This document shows positions 9,102 through 18,409 of a stretch of DNA of 64,000 nt, one piece after another; position 1 is the stretch's first letter, and each line of letters opens with the position of its first letter. Made by a program: the position numbers and the translations under genes. The DNA is from Chryseobacterium gotjawalense (GTDB lineage Bacteria > Bacteroidota > Bacteroidia > Flavobacteriales > Weeksellaceae). The notes beneath the pieces were generated by a model that was not told the origin of the DNA, did not search any database, and worked only from the letters and a program-made list of their open reading frames with translations. The stretch is from positions 1,550,001 through 1,614,000 of the forward strand of contig NZ_CP124855.1 in the NCBI RefSeq assembly GCF_030012525.1, written 5' to 3'.

Positions 9102-10138
9102 CTTATATTGTTTAAGGAAACAAGACCAATATTTTTCCACATCGCTATAAGGATGATTAATACCGCTTCCATTTTAGGAATTTTTGAATCGATCGAGAAG
9201 TGATAGATATTTTTAAATAAAAATGTAAAATACTGGAAAGTATAGCTATTAATTTCAATTAATTCCTTGTTACTAGGGAAATATTTCCTTACAAAAAGCT
9301 TCCTAACCCTTTGAACATTCTTTAATTCTTTCATAAGGTTCTTTCTGCTGAAATCTACTGTTGTTTTCTTTGCGATAGACCAAAAATTAATTTCCTTCTC
9401 CGGTAAATCCAAAATACGGTTTAAATAGAATTGAGCAACCTTGATGTGATTCTCTATTTGTACCGTGGAGTGTATATTGGATACCCCCTGTGTATTTAAC
9501 CTGTATCTGTACAATTTTTCATGAACGATTACCCCCTTAAACTTCTTATCGAGGAGCAGATCACACCATAATTTATAATCTTCTGCGGCCTTAAAATTAT
9601 CATTATATTGGTGATTGTAAAATATCTTTTTTTCAATCAATGATTGTGGATGGGGAAAAGGGGAGTTGAAAATGGCAGTATATCTTATTCCTAATGGTGT
9701 AGACATTAAATCAAACCCTCTTTTTTTAATACATTGAGATTGTTCATTAATTAGAGCATAGTCACTTGAAACTAAATTGGCGTTACTTTCAGTATAAACT
9801 TTCATTAACCTCTCAATCCGGTCGGTTTCGCAAATATCATCAGGGTCAAACCGAACCAAAACTTCAGTGGAGGCTAACTCTACCAGCCTGTTCAAGGTAT
9901 ATATCAAGCCCTTATTTTTGTCATTGGTGAACACCTTTATACGCCCGTCTTTCGCTGCATATTCGTTTAATAACTCTAAGGTGTTATCCGAAGAACCATC
10001 ATCCACACACAGGATTTCTATCCGGGCATAGGTTTGCTTCAAAACAGAATCCAGACCCTGCTGTATATAATTCTCCACATTATAACAGGGTATAATTACC
10101 GAAACGAAAGGTGTTACATTGGTAGACATCTGACTCAT
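9080..10138 (-). CDS. Glycosyltransferase family 2 protein
   Basis: The 352-residue GT-A enzyme opens with VSVIIPCYNVENYIQQGLDS and ILCVDDGSSDNT, the classic GT2 donor-binding strands, and has the metal-binding RFDPDD motif near residue 117. An EDYKLWCDL motif near residue 190 matches the catalytic-base region of GT2 enzymes acting on glycan repeat units. The start at 10138 is two bases after the stop of the wzx gene, so translation is probably coupled. Sugar specificity cannot be read from sequence. Confidence 0.9.
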   Translation of the reverse strand: MSQMSTNVTPFVSVIIPCYNVENYIQQGLDSVLKQTYARIEILCVDDGSSDNTLELLNEYAAKDGRIKVFTNDKNKGLIYTLNRLVELASTEVLVRFDPDDICETDRIERLMKVYTESNANLVSSDYALINEQSQCIKKRGFDLMSTPLGIRYTAIFNSPFPHPQSLIEKKIFYNHQYNDNFKAAEDYKLWCDLLLDKKFKGVIVHEKLYRYRLNTQGVSNIHSTVQIENHIKVAQFYLNRILDLPEKEINFWSIAKKTTVDFSRKNLMKELKNVQRVRKLFVRKYFPSNKELIEINSYTFQYFTFLFKNIYHFSIDSKIPKMEAVLIILIAMWKNIGLVSLNNIRWLLRNL

Positions 10139-10140
10139 TT

Positions 10141-11556
10141 TTACTTACCGAATTTCAAAATTTTTCTTACAAGTTCCGTTTTTGCAACAAATAGGTGAAA
10201 CGACAAATATACAATTCCTGAAGCGGTTAAACTAACGATCAGCCGAATATAGCTATTCATTTCGGGTACCAAAAAATAAATGGGTATTAACAGCAAACAC
10301 CCTATAAAAGACGTTGCCAGTAAATAGAAATCAAACCTGTAGGGACTTACTTTAATCACAGCACGGTATAGTAATATGCAGACAATAAGCTCAGTCACCA
10401 CAAAGGAAAAGGTAGCCCCCAGATACCCATAAGTCGGCATTAACAGAATATTGAGTGTTAAACTGACCACGGTTCCAACGATGGTGGCAGTTAAAAATAA
10501 TTTTTCTTTTTTTAAGGGCGTAAGAATATTGAGCGCAAATAAATTACTGAACGGAATAATAAAAGCAAGCACCGCAAAATATTGTAATGAAACAATAGAA
10601 GCAATAAACTGCGTACCACCCAGTAAAAGCACCAGTTCTTTAGCATACAGAAATACCAGGGCGGCCGCCGGCAAACCCACTACCAAATTAAATGAACTTA
10701 TTTTACCCACAATAACCATTAAACGGTCCCGGTCTCCGGCGGCATTGGAGGTTCTTGCTAAGGCGACGGTGGTGAGGGAAGAAACAATGATGACAATAAT
10801 ATTAAAAATTTTAAAGGACAATGAAAAATAACCCACATCGGTGGTCGTGCTTAAAAACCCTAACAACACGGTTGTCAACGTTACATAGACGCTGATCATG
10901 AACTTCGTGGAAAAAAAAGTAAGCAGTGGCTTGATATGCCTCATTAAATGCAGTTGAGAAGGCAGCTGATAACGGACAGCTTTTCGCAGGAAAAACAGAT
11001 TGACGGTTGCAGACAAGACCATCGTCCCCGTGGTAATTGAAAAATAAACAATCCCATCGCCCGCATCTTTGACGAAAATGAAAATCAACAGGATACTGCC
11101 CATTCTGATGATAAAGGTTCTTAATGCGATGAACTTAAAATTTTCTATCCCCTGAAAAAACCATTCTAACGAAAACAGTCCGGCCAATACCTGAAGTGAT
11201 GCGATTCCATAAACCAGTCGGTTCACCGACACAACCTCACTGAAATAAAAGAATGCTGCGTACACCAGCAGAAATACACCGGTAAACAGACTATTGATGG
11301 TCAACAGTTCCGAAAACACCGCGTTGAATTTAGAATTAGACACTGATCTTGCCTTCGCGATTTCCCGGACCCCATAAATGGGAATCCCTAAAGCCGCAAT
11401 AGTGATAAAGTATTGGGCAAGACTGTCCGCCATACTGTACAGCCCCATCTGCGAAGGCCCCAACAATCTATTGACATAAGGCAGAATCAGCAGCGGAAAG
11501 AGCAACTGACTGACGATTAAAAGGAGATTGTAGAGAAAGTTTTTTTGTAAAGACAC
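10141..11556 (-). CDS. Wzx-type oligosaccharide flippase (set A)
   Basis: The protein is about 471 residues with 12 or more predicted membrane segments and the N-terminal LYNLLLIVSQLLFPLLILPY and YVNRLLGPSQMGLYS region typical of the polysaccharide transporter/MATE superfamily. It would flip undecaprenyl-linked repeat units to the periplasm. I chose the GTG at 11554-11556 because CAGGG lies about six bases before it; reading back to a TTG at 11595 adds 13 residues with no ribosome-binding site. It is the first gene of set A, and a 291-base spacer separates it from set B. A second, divergent flippase lies at 19539-21008. Confidence 0.87.
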   Translation of the reverse strand: MSLQKNFLYNLLLIVSQLLFPLLILPYVNRLLGPSQMGLYSMADSLAQYFITIAALGIPIYGVREIAKARSVSNSKFNAVFSELLTINSLFTGVFLLVYAAFFYFSEVVSVNRLVYGIASLQVLAGLFSLEWFFQGIENFKFIALRTFIIRMGSILLIFIFVKDAGDGIVYFSITTGTMVLSATVNLFFLRKAVRYQLPSQLHLMRHIKPLLTFFSTKFMISVYVTLTTVLLGFLSTTTDVGYFSLSFKIFNIIVIIVSSLTTVALARTSNAAGDRDRLMVIVGKISSFNLVVGLPAAALVFLYAKELVLLLGGTQFIASIVSLQYFAVLAFIIPFSNLFALNILTPLKKEKLFLTATIVGTVVSLTLNILLMPTYGYLGATFSFVVTELIVCILLYRAVIKVSPYRFDFYLLATSFIGCLLLIPIYFLVPEMNSYIRLIVSLTASGIVYLSFHLFVAKTELVRKILKFGK

Positions 11557-11847
11557 TGTTACCCTGAATTCAATGATTAATGTAAAGAAAAACAACAGCT
11601 AATAACAGCAAAGACAAGCATCTTTAAATTTTTGATATTCTTGCGTCAACTGTAATGGAACATCTTGAATGTTTTGCTAAAATTATGGATAATTATCCGA
11701 TCGCTAATATATTTATAAAAATTTTGCAAATAAATATGGCTCACTTAAGGGATACTTCTCTTCTTAAAACCATAACTTTCAAAAATTCTGAAGCTAATCT
11801 TCACTGTGACAGGAGATTAGTCATCTCCAGAAAAATTCTATATCCGT
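11557..11847. other. AT-rich spacer between assembly set A and set B
   Basis: No convincing gene lies in this 291-base spacer; a 70-codon plus-strand reading frame looks like chance. A short hairpin (GGAGAT 11812-11817 pairing with ATCTCC 11823-11828) sits about 20 bases after the stop of the minus-strand epimerase gene. It has no T-run, so it is at best a weak terminator or an RNA-stability element. I did not recognise a promoter for the set A genes. Confidence 0.5.
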
Positions 11848-12753
11848 TTATTTTTGAAAACTTTTAATAGTTTTTTCTAAACCTTCTTTAGCTGAAATGG
11901 GAAGTTGGGTGATGCCTAATGCCGCTTTTATTTTAGTATTGGATACGACGTAACTTTCTGTCAGTTTTTTTAGCCGTTCAGAATTAAGTGGTAATTTTAA
12001 AACATCGCCGACTTTAGCGCAAGCGGAAATGAGATTTGCATTGATTTTCCATAACTTTTCTTTTTTACCTGAAACATCAGCAATAATTTTTACCAGGTCA
12101 TTCGTTGATAAATTGTGATCATCGGCGAACTGGTAGACGCCTGAAGGAATATCCTTATTTTTCAACATTTTTAAAATTAAAAAATTAAGATTATCAATAC
12201 TTAAAAAAGAGCGCTGGTTGTTAAAAGCTGCCAAAGGCCAGGGAATTCCTTTTTCGACGACTTTGTACAGTAAGTTTAAATTCCCTTTGTTTCCTGGCCC
12301 GTGAATCATACAAGGACGAATGATAAAAATTCGCTTTCCTTCTGGCAATTTTTGCTCCAAAATATATTCTTCAGCCAACAACTTCGATTGACCATAAAGT
12401 GTTTTCGGATTTCCAATTACATTTTCGAGAAGGGTTCCTTCCACAGTATCGGCAACTGCTTTTACACTGCTGAAATAAATAAAATCATGAATTTTGCTCT
12501 CTAAAAAAAACTCGAAAATCCGTTTTGTTAACTCCGTATTTATTTCAAAATAAGAGGAAGCATCTGATGAGTTGGCTGTATCATGAGCTTTTCCAGCAAG
12601 GTGAATAATGGCTTTTGCTTCCGTTGGAATTGCATTTGACCAATCTTTATTTCGCAGAGATAATTCATTTATTTCCCAATTTTTAGTTTTCAAAAATTGA
12701 GATAGATTTCTTCCTACAAAGCCAGATGCACCTGTGATGATAAGTTTGTTCAT
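11848..12753 (-). CDS. NAD-dependent epimerase/reductase (SDR), WbpV/WreQ-like
   Basis: The 301-residue extended SDR has GASGFVG at 8-14, a HLAGKAHDT segment, and the catalytic LYGQSK (YxxxK) near residue 140. Its short length and the TNTELTKR and KLPLNSERLKKLTESY stretches resemble the group that includes WbpV/WreQ, which reduces UDP-4-keto-6-deoxy-GlcNAc to UDP-QuiNAc. In Pseudomonas and Rhizobium these work with a WecA-like transferase and a WbpM-type dehydratase, and homologues of both are in this locus. That function is inference; a 4-epimerase activity is the main alternative. It shares one base with the upstream GT2 gene (TAATG). Confidence 0.75.
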   Translation of the reverse strand: MNKLIITGASGFVGRNLSQFLKTKNWEINELSLRNKDWSNAIPTEAKAIIHLAGKAHDTANSSDASSYFEINTELTKRIFEFFLESKIHDFIYFSSVKAVADTVEGTLLENVIGNPKTLYGQSKLLAEEYILEQKLPEGKRIFIIRPCMIHGPGNKGNLNLLYKVVEKGIPWPLAAFNNQRSFLSIDNLNFLILKMLKNKDIPSGVYQFADDHNLSTNDLVKIIADVSGKKEKLWKINANLISACAKVGDVLKLPLNSERLKKLTESYVVSNTKIKAALGITQLPISAKEGLEKTIKSFQK

Positions 12754-13571
12754 TATTTTTTAAACTGATTCAGCGTCTCTTTATTAAATTTAGTTCGTTC
12801 TTCATCAAAAAACCAACCCCATTTATTAAAGTAAGTTTGTGCTGAATTTAAGAATATTTTAAATAACCTTTTATTTCGGTTTGCCCCAGAGTGATAACCA
12901 TGATAAACGGAAACATTTGGGAAGTAAATTGTTTTATATTTCTGATGCATCCTTCTTGATAAATCCCAATCTTCAAAATACATAAAAAATTTGTCGTCAT
13001 ATGGGCCAATTTTTTTAACAGCACCTAAATTCAAAAGCGTAAAACACCCTGAAAGAATCGGAGCATTATAAATCATATCATTGTCCACAAACCGCAATTC
13101 ATATTTTTCTATAAAGTCATTGTAAATGAAACTCGGTTTCTTAAACTTTCGCATCAGAACACTATAGAGTGATGGCAATAGTTTAGGAAGGTTCTGTACC
13201 GTACCGTCTTCATTTAAAATCTGAGGCATCATCATGCCAACATCCGGATTATTTTCCATGTAAGCCACCATCGGCCCAATCACATCTTCACTAAAATGAA
13301 TATCGGGATTAACAACAAAATGATATTTTGCATTATCTTCAATAGACTTTTGAATAGCTAAATTATGTGCCGCACCGAATCCAGGATTCGATGGATTATG
13401 TATATATTTAATGAAATCAAACGATTTAAAAAAAACTTCTAATGTATTTTTTTTTGAATTATCAACAACATAAATTTTATTGAAACTTTCTTCATAATCA
13501 GTAAATGATTTGATAAGTTTGGTTAATTCTTCTGTGTTAGTATTGTATAAAACGATAGAGATATTAGTCAT
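12753..13571 (-). CDS. Glycosyltransferase family 2, rhamnosyltransferase-like
   Basis: The 272-residue GT-A protein has the N-terminal [20 protein letters not shown] and VVDNS strands, the [12 protein letters not shown] motif near residue 84, and [10 protein letters not shown] in place of a classic DxD. This combination is typical of the WbbL/RfbF type of GT2 that use dTDP-rhamnose. The donor-binding prediction fits the rfb genes at the left edge but is not proof. It overlaps the upstream acetyltransferase gene by eight bases and the downstream epimerase gene by one, so the three are probably translated together. Confidence 0.85.
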   Translation of the reverse strand: MTNISIVLYNTNTEELTKLIKSFTDYEESFNKIYVVDNSKKNTLEVFFKSFDFIKYIHNPSNPGFGAAHNLAIQKSIEDNAKYHFVVNPDIHFSEDVIGPMVAYMENNPDVGMMMPQILNEDGTVQNLPKLLPSLYSVLMRKFKKPSFIYNDFIEKYELRFVDNDMIYNAPILSGCFTLLNLGAVKKIGPYDDKFFMYFEDWDLSRRMHQKYKTIYFPNVSVYHGYHSGANRNKRLFKIFLNSAQTYFNKWGWFFDEERTKFNKETLNQFKK

Positions 13572-14178
13572 GACTTACAGAAATCCATATTTTATTTTTA
13601 AAATCATATTTTTTAACCACTTTAGCAGGACTCCCTACTGCTATGCTGTAGGGAGGTATATCTTTGTTAACAACACTCATAGCACCAATAATACTTCCCT
13701 CACCAATAGTTACTCCCTGTAAAACGCAAACGTACTGTCCTATCCAAACATTCTTTTCAATAATTACTGGAGAAGAATAAATATCTCTATCATTAGGCTT
13801 AGACAAAGGAGAATCTTGTATAATTCCTTTATAAATACCATGATTATGATCCGATATGTATACATTACTTGCAATTAATACATTATTGCCTATATCAATT
13901 CTATCGGTTGCAGCTATATGGACATTATCATTAATCTCCACATTATTTCCAATTTTAATAATTTTTTGACTATTCAAATTATCATTTGTTAGAAATGCAT
14001 CAATTCTACAACTTCTTCCAGTAGTTAAACCCGAGCCAAAGTCTATTAAAAATTTGCCCCTAACAAATATTGGTGTTCTAATTAATCGTGCTTTTCTTAG
14101 AAAAAAAAGCGTAAAAATTTTATATTTTACAAGAATAAAATAATCAAGTATAGTATATTTTCTAATTATTGTTTTCAT
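13564..14178 (-). CDS. WbbJ-like sugar O-acetyltransferase (second copy)
   Basis: The protein is 204 residues from the ATG at 14178. It has hexapeptide repeats ([52 protein letters not shown]), the catalytic-type His in SDHNHGIY and the [16 protein letters not shown] tail. It is a paralogue of the gene at 5217-5816; both share ARLIR-P, the NDNVHI-type turn and the closing IW. Further in-frame upstream codons exist but lie inside the preceding GT4 gene, so the short form (17-base overlap) is preferred. Codon use is much more AT-rich than in its paralogue. Confidence 0.88.
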   Translation of the reverse strand: MKTIIRKYTILDYFILVKYKIFTLFFLRKARLIRTPIFVRGKFLIDFGSGLTTGRSCRIDAFLTNDNLNSQKIIKIGNNVEINDNVHIAATDRIDIGNNVLIASNVYISDHNHGIYKGIIQDSPLSKPNDRDIYSSPVIIEKNVWIGQYVCVLQGVTIGEGSIIGAMSVVNKDIPPYSIAVGSPAKVVKKYDFKNKIWISVSHD

Positions 14179-15217
14179 TGTACATACTCTCATATAATTT
14201 ATAGTAACTCTCTGACATTTTTTTAGGTGAGTATTTTGAAGAATATAAAAATTTTGATTTCTCAGTATATAAATCGTAATTATTGATAGCTTTTCCCAAA
14301 GCATCTTTAAATGAATTAATATTTTCTAATTCAAAGTAACAAACATCATCATCATTGAAATTATCACGAAAAACATTTAAATCAGAACAAATAACTGGTT
14401 TACCATGCCCCATCGCCTCTATTAAAGCTAACGGTGCAGATTCTGATGTGGATGACATTACATAAAAATCAAAATATTCCATATATCTATCTCCTTTAAT
14501 TTTAGAGCCTAAAAAAAATACTCTATCTAAAACGTTAAGATCTTTAGCTAGTTTGACTAATTTACGATGAACATCATCTTTACCACTCCCAACAACAACA
14601 AATACTAAATCTTTGAAATGCACTAAACCTTGTATCACTTGATGAAGAGCTTTCCTATCATCATAAAAGCAAACTGTTCCTATAATTTTGTAATTATTTT
14701 TTAGTTGATTTAGCAATAATTTATCTTCTTCATCTACTAAATCATGACTAATACTTTTTCCATTTTTTATAACTACAGTTTTACTATCAATTACTTGATA
14801 TTTATCCTTAATACTTTGACTTAAAACAACACATTTATTTAATCTTTTCCAAGCTTGTAACCAGAGATTAGGAACAATCTTAGAATATAGATAACCATAT
14901 GCATATGCTAAGTCTTTGAAAATATCAGTATGAATTGTTGTAATTAACTTTTTTTTGATTGATAAATTTGTTAAAGAATTTATTGCTAAAAACAAATCAG
15001 GTCTAAGCATATGACTATGAATAATATCATATTTTCCAAAATCAATTTTGTCGAAAAAACCTATTCTCTCTATCTCACAATTAAATTTAACTTCTTCAAT
15101 AGAATCAAAATAAAAAACTTTACATTCTACCACATTAGGTAAATAGTCGATAATATCCTTGCAGACTAAGACGGGGGCCTGATTTGCTAAAGAGGGTAAA
15201 ATAAATGCAATTTTCAT
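14162..15217 (-). CDS. Glycosyltransferase family 4 protein
   Basis: The protein is 351 residues from the ATG at 15217 ([16 protein letters not shown]), a standard GT4 beginning. [10 protein letters not shown] marks the acceptor domain. [19 protein letters not shown] and [20 protein letters not shown] lead to the donor site [20 protein letters not shown] with the E-x7-E-type pattern. It lies 26 bases downstream of the damaged transposase gene, so the insertion stands directly before its start and may have replaced its original upstream sequence. Donor sugar unknown. Confidence 0.88.
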   Translation of the reverse strand: MKIAFILPSLANQAPVLVCKDIIDYLPNVVECKVFYFDSIEEVKFNCEIERIGFFDKIDFGKYDIIHSHMLRPDLFLAINSLTNLSIKKKLITTIHTDIFKDLAYAYGYLYSKIVPNLWLQAWKRLNKCVVLSQSIKDKYQVIDSKTVVIKNGKSISHDLVDEEDKLLLNQLKNNYKIIGTVCFYDDRKALHQVIQGLVHFKDLVFVVVGSGKDDVHRKLVKLAKDLNVLDRVFFLGSKIKGDRYMEYFDFYVMSSTSESAPLALIEAMGHGKPVICSDLNVFRDNFNDDDVCYFELENINSFKDALGKAINNYDLYTEKSKFLYSSKYSPKKMSESYYKLYESMYNENNN

Positions 15218-15243
15218 ATAGTTTTTCTGTAATCTTCCCTTGT

Positions 15244-16044
15244 TTAGGCACACTCAAAAGTAGAGTTTTTTGTTAATATTTTATTGTTGTCGTTGTTGAA
15301 ATTTTGTTGGAATGTGGGAAACTCATTTGCGCTATTTTGATTGAGTTTTCCATATTTCAATAAAAAATCCCGTGGTGTAAGGTATTGTAACGCACTATGC
15401 GGTCTCTCATTATTGTACATCCACATCCATATTTCTGCATAATTTCTCATTTGTTTGATGTTCTCAAAGAGGTAAACACTTAAAAACTCTGTCCGGAATG
15501 TTCTGTTAAATCTCTCAATCAATGAGTTTTGTGTAGGTTTCCCTGGTTGAATAAAGCTTAGTTCGATATTCTCTTTGTTGCAATAATCTTTCATCTTTCC
15601 TGCAATAAATTCCGGTCCGTTGTCCATTCTTATTTTTTCAGGTTTTCCCCGCCATTCAATTAATTGTTCCAATTGCGAGATTACTTTTGCAGAGGGCAAG
15701 CTGCTGTCAATAGTGATGTTTAAAATTTCTCTGTTAAAATCGTCAATGATATTAAGGGTTCTCACGCTTTTGCCATTTTCCAAACTTTCGTGCATAAAAT
15801 CCATGCTCCAAGTAACGTTCGGATAGATGGGGCGAACCAGTGGTTGTTTTATCCGTGCTGGAAGCCGCTTTTTCCTTATTTTTGAAAGTTGCTGAACATC
15901 CAATCCACCATATTTGCTCTTCCACTTGTAAAAGGTTGGCTGGCTAATTCCATGCTCCCGGCAAATCTCATTTACCGTTTTTCCCTGATTTTGTTCAGAT
16001 AATATCTTGATGATCTGAACTTCTGAAAATTTACTGTTTTTCAT
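15244..16044 (-). CDS. IS3-family transposase, internally deleted OrfA-OrfB fusion
   Basis: The 266-residue frame joins two parts of an IS3 transposase. Residues 1-55 are the OrfA helix-turn-helix (KTVNEICREHGISQPTFYKW). From about residue 57 the sequence is the middle and end of OrfB, with the rve integrase core: Asp82 (WSMDF), Asp141 (MDNGPEF) and Glu177 (SLIERFNRT). The OrfA leucine zipper and the OrfB N-terminal domain are missing; normal OrfAB products are near 380 residues. A possible terminal repeat (GGCACACTCAAAAGTAGAG) is visible at the 3' end, but no matching copy is seen before the start, where only 27 bases separate it from the upstream gene. It is probably inactive despite a complete catalytic triad. 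Confidence 0.88.
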   Translation of the reverse strand: MKNSKFSEVQIIKILSEQNQGKTVNEICREHGISQPTFYKWKSKYGGLDVQQLSKIRKKRLPARIKQPLVRPIYPNVTWSMDFMHESLENGKSVRTLNIIDDFNREILNITIDSSLPSAKVISQLEQLIEWRGKPEKIRMDNGPEFIAGKMKDYCNKENIELSFIQPGKPTQNSLIERFNRTFRTEFLSVYLFENIKQMRNYAEIWMWMYNNERPHSALQYLTPRDFLLKYGKLNQNSANEFPTFQQNFNNDNNKILTKNSTFECA

Positions 16045-16071
16045 AGTCTTTCAAATTTAAAAACTATATTT

Positions 16072-17277
16072 TTAAATGATCCTATTTTTGGGGAAGATTA
16101 CAGTTCTTGTAAATGTATTTATAAAATAGAATAAGATAATATAAACTAAAATGGATAGTATTATAAAAGCAAATTCATTAGAAACCCCACTCATTACAAC
16201 ATACAATGACAGTATCAATGCCAGTTCCATATTATATTCAAATTTTAAAACCTGAAATAATCTGAAAATAATTATTATGTACACATAAAAACTCAATATA
16301 TTTATAACTAAAAGAATAGGAGATTTGAGATATGATATATATAAATTACCTTGTGTACCTGCCATGTAGGCAACATTATCTTCCAAATCGCCATAATACA
16401 ATTTAAAAACCATAATTTCTGGTCTTACTTTTGGAATCAGTTCTACACTAAAAACTCCTAAAGCTTGTTTTTGAAAGTAGAAGAAATCCAAATTTTTAAC
16501 TGAATCACTGAAGTATGCTGACTCCTGTAAGATCATTGCAGAATCAGAAAAACTTGACATTCTTCCGAAAAATTTACCTGTAACCGGATTAGAATAATCT
16601 TCTTCTTGATTCCTCAAGCTATTTCTTACAGCATACAATGTTGAAACTATTAAAGGAAAACAAATAATGCAAACGAGAAATTTAATTTTGTTTCTAGAAT
16701 ACAATTTTCTCACTTCGAAATTATATTTAATAAACATAATCATTCCGATGTACATAAATGACCCTAAACCGGCTCTGAAATATGCCAATATAAGTAAAAG
16801 TAAGAGAATTATTAAATCTCTCTTATCGCTTTTTTTAGTGCATAAAATAAAAACAAAAGCTCCATACAGGTAATTAAATCGGTTCATAATCTGTATGACT
16901 AGTTTTATACCTTGCGGTGCAGTATATGCATCAGCACCCATTATCCCCACACCATAAAGAAGTGTAACTATAATATTCCAACCCATTATAATAACCAGAA
17001 ATTTAAAAAAGAAATTCATAGGTACCTGAATTTTTTTTCTAAAACGATTTGTTCTACTAAAACGTAGGTATATGAAATACAAAAAAATGAATGGTATTAT
17101 GCTGGTAAATAAATTAAAAATCAATTCAACTGTAGTAATTTTCACTTCAATACCAAGAAAATCACCATTATAGGTTTGTGTAAATATTGCGTAGAAAAAA
17201 CTAATTATAGCAGAAAATATAAATATATATACTAAAGATTTTCCTTTTTGCGTATTACTAATTATTAATTTCATCAA
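16072..17277 (-). CDS. Wzy-like oligosaccharide repeat-unit polymerase (set B)
   Basis: The 401-residue protein is highly hydrophobic, with about ten to twelve membrane segments, and has the large periplasmic loop and RNSLRNQEEDYSNP-type polar stretch expected of O-antigen polymerases. It is the second Wzy candidate of the locus and is not obviously similar to the one at 6872-8230. It overlaps the upstream glycosyltransferase gene by 20 bases. The stop lies only 27 bases before the damaged IS3 gene, so the C-terminus (ending FPKNRII) could have been altered by that insertion. Very AT-rich. Confidence 0.75.
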   Translation of the reverse strand: MMKLIISNTQKGKSLVYIFIFSAIISFFYAIFTQTYNGDFLGIEVKITTVELIFNLFTSIIPFIFLYFIYLRFSRTNRFRKKIQVPMNFFFKFLVIIMGWNIIVTLLYGVGIMGADAYTAPQGIKLVIQIMNRFNYLYGAFVFILCTKKSDKRDLIILLLLLILAYFRAGLGSFMYIGMIMFIKYNFEVRKLYSRNKIKFLVCIICFPLIVSTLYAVRNSLRNQEEDYSNPVTGKFFGRMSSFSDSAMILQESAYFSDSVKNLDFFYFQKQALGVFSVELIPKVRPEIMVFKLYYGDLEDNVAYMAGTQGNLYISYLKSPILLVINILSFYVYIIIIFRLFQVLKFEYNMELALILSLYVVMSGVSNEFAFIILSILVYIILFYFINTFTRTVIFPKNRII

Positions 17278-18409
17278 ACTGTATTTTGAAAGATTTACCT
17301 ATCTCCTTAAGATCTAATAAATAAGTAGCATTCTCCAGATTTGATAAGAAAATATTATCATTTTTCATACTCCCTTTAGCTATATAGTCTTTTAGTTCAT
17401 TCAAATCTTTTGCTAAAAAACCTATATCTCCTAATTTTTCAAAATAATGGCTAAAAAAAGGATTTTCAATGGCTAAAATTGGTTTTTGGTATTTAATTGC
17501 ATCAAAAAATGTTCCGCTAGGGCATAAATCATAAAGAGTATCTTTTTCAAAAAAATAAATAAAAAAATCTGATTCGTTCAATTCTTTTTTAAAAATATCA
17601 TAATCCATAAATTTATTTCCTTTTTCTATAACTAATCCGTTCCTATAAGATAAAACTTCTGGCGAAATATTGCCAATATGTTGAAATATTATTTCACCTC
17701 TTTTGATTTCTTCTTCTAATAACTTTGCTAGTTTGTATATATATTGAGAATTTTTATTAATCAACCCAGTACCTATGCCTGATATTTTAATTGGTCTTGA
17801 CTTAATTTTAACTGGTAAATCGCTCCTAAAATTATAAGGATGGTCAATACTGATTACGTTATTAGAGTTGTATTTTTTAAATTTGCTAAAAAAAAGTTTC
17901 CTAACCGATTCACCATAAAATAAAACAATAACTTTATTGAATCGGAAATTAAAAAAAAATCTCTGAGCATAGCCAAAAATTTTACTTAAAATTTTTGGCT
18001 TCCGCATTGATAAAACCCCTAAATCTCCATGTTGACAAACGATAATTTTTTGATTAAAAATGAAAGAAAAAATATTTAAAAAAAATTGAGTAAAAGGATA
18101 AGATGAAAAAAAGAAAATTAAGTTAGACTTTTTATTATGTGCTAAAATGAAAATCTTAAAACTTAGAAATACCTCTCTCATAACTTTTAGAGGAATTGCT
18201 ATCTTTTTTAACTCAAATTCACCACTATACTTAAATGTTCTCCAACTTATGTTATTATATTCATATTTTTCTGCTAGAATATCTTTGTGCAAGGTATCAC
18301 AAAAAATGATAATTTCATCATTTAATTCATCAGCTAAAATTTTTAACATACTGGAATTTACACCAATATGCTTATTACCTTGCATTTGCAATTCTGCCGC
18401 AATAATCAT
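17258..18409 (-). CDS. Probable GT-B glycosyltransferase, family not assigned
   Basis: The 383-residue soluble protein has no clean family signature that I recognise. Its layout fits a GT-B enzyme: an N-terminal half with IIVCQHGDLGVL, a linker near residue 205 (ISGIGTGLINKNSQY), and a C-terminal half with an acidic FFIYFFEKD stretch and LCPSGTFFDAIKYQKPILA, where the donor-site loop of GT4-like enzymes would be. Its place between polymerase and GT2 genes supports a transferase acting on the set B repeat unit. It overlaps the downstream wzy by 20 bases and the upstream GT2 by one base. Confidence 0.6.
   Translation of the reverse strand: MIIAAELQMQGNKHIGVNSSMLKILADELNDEIIIFCDTLHKDILAEKYEYNNISWRTFKYSGEFELKKIAIPLKVMREVFLSFKIFILAHNKKSNLIFFFSSYPFTQFFLNIFSFIFNQKIIVCQHGDLGVLSMRKPKILSKIFGYAQRFFFNFRFNKVIVLFYGESVRKLFFSKFKKYNSNNVISIDHPYNFRSDLPVKIKSRPIKISGIGTGLINKNSQYIYKLAKLLEEEIKRGEIIFQHIGNISPEVLSYRNGLVIEKGNKFMDYDIFKKELNESDFFIYFFEKDTLYDLCPSGTFFDAIKYQKPILAIENPFFSHYFEKLGDIGFLAKDLNELKDYIAKGSMKNDNIFLSNLENATYLLDLKEIGKSFKIQFDEINN

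Noticed and set aside
11557-11595. TTG start at 11595 for the set A flippase
   Set aside because: The GTG at 11556 has a CAGGG site at good spacing and gives the usual N-terminus.
11655-11867. A 70-codon plus-strand frame in the spacer between sets A and B
   Set aside because: No motif, no ribosome-binding site or promoter, and it overlaps the end of the epimerase gene.
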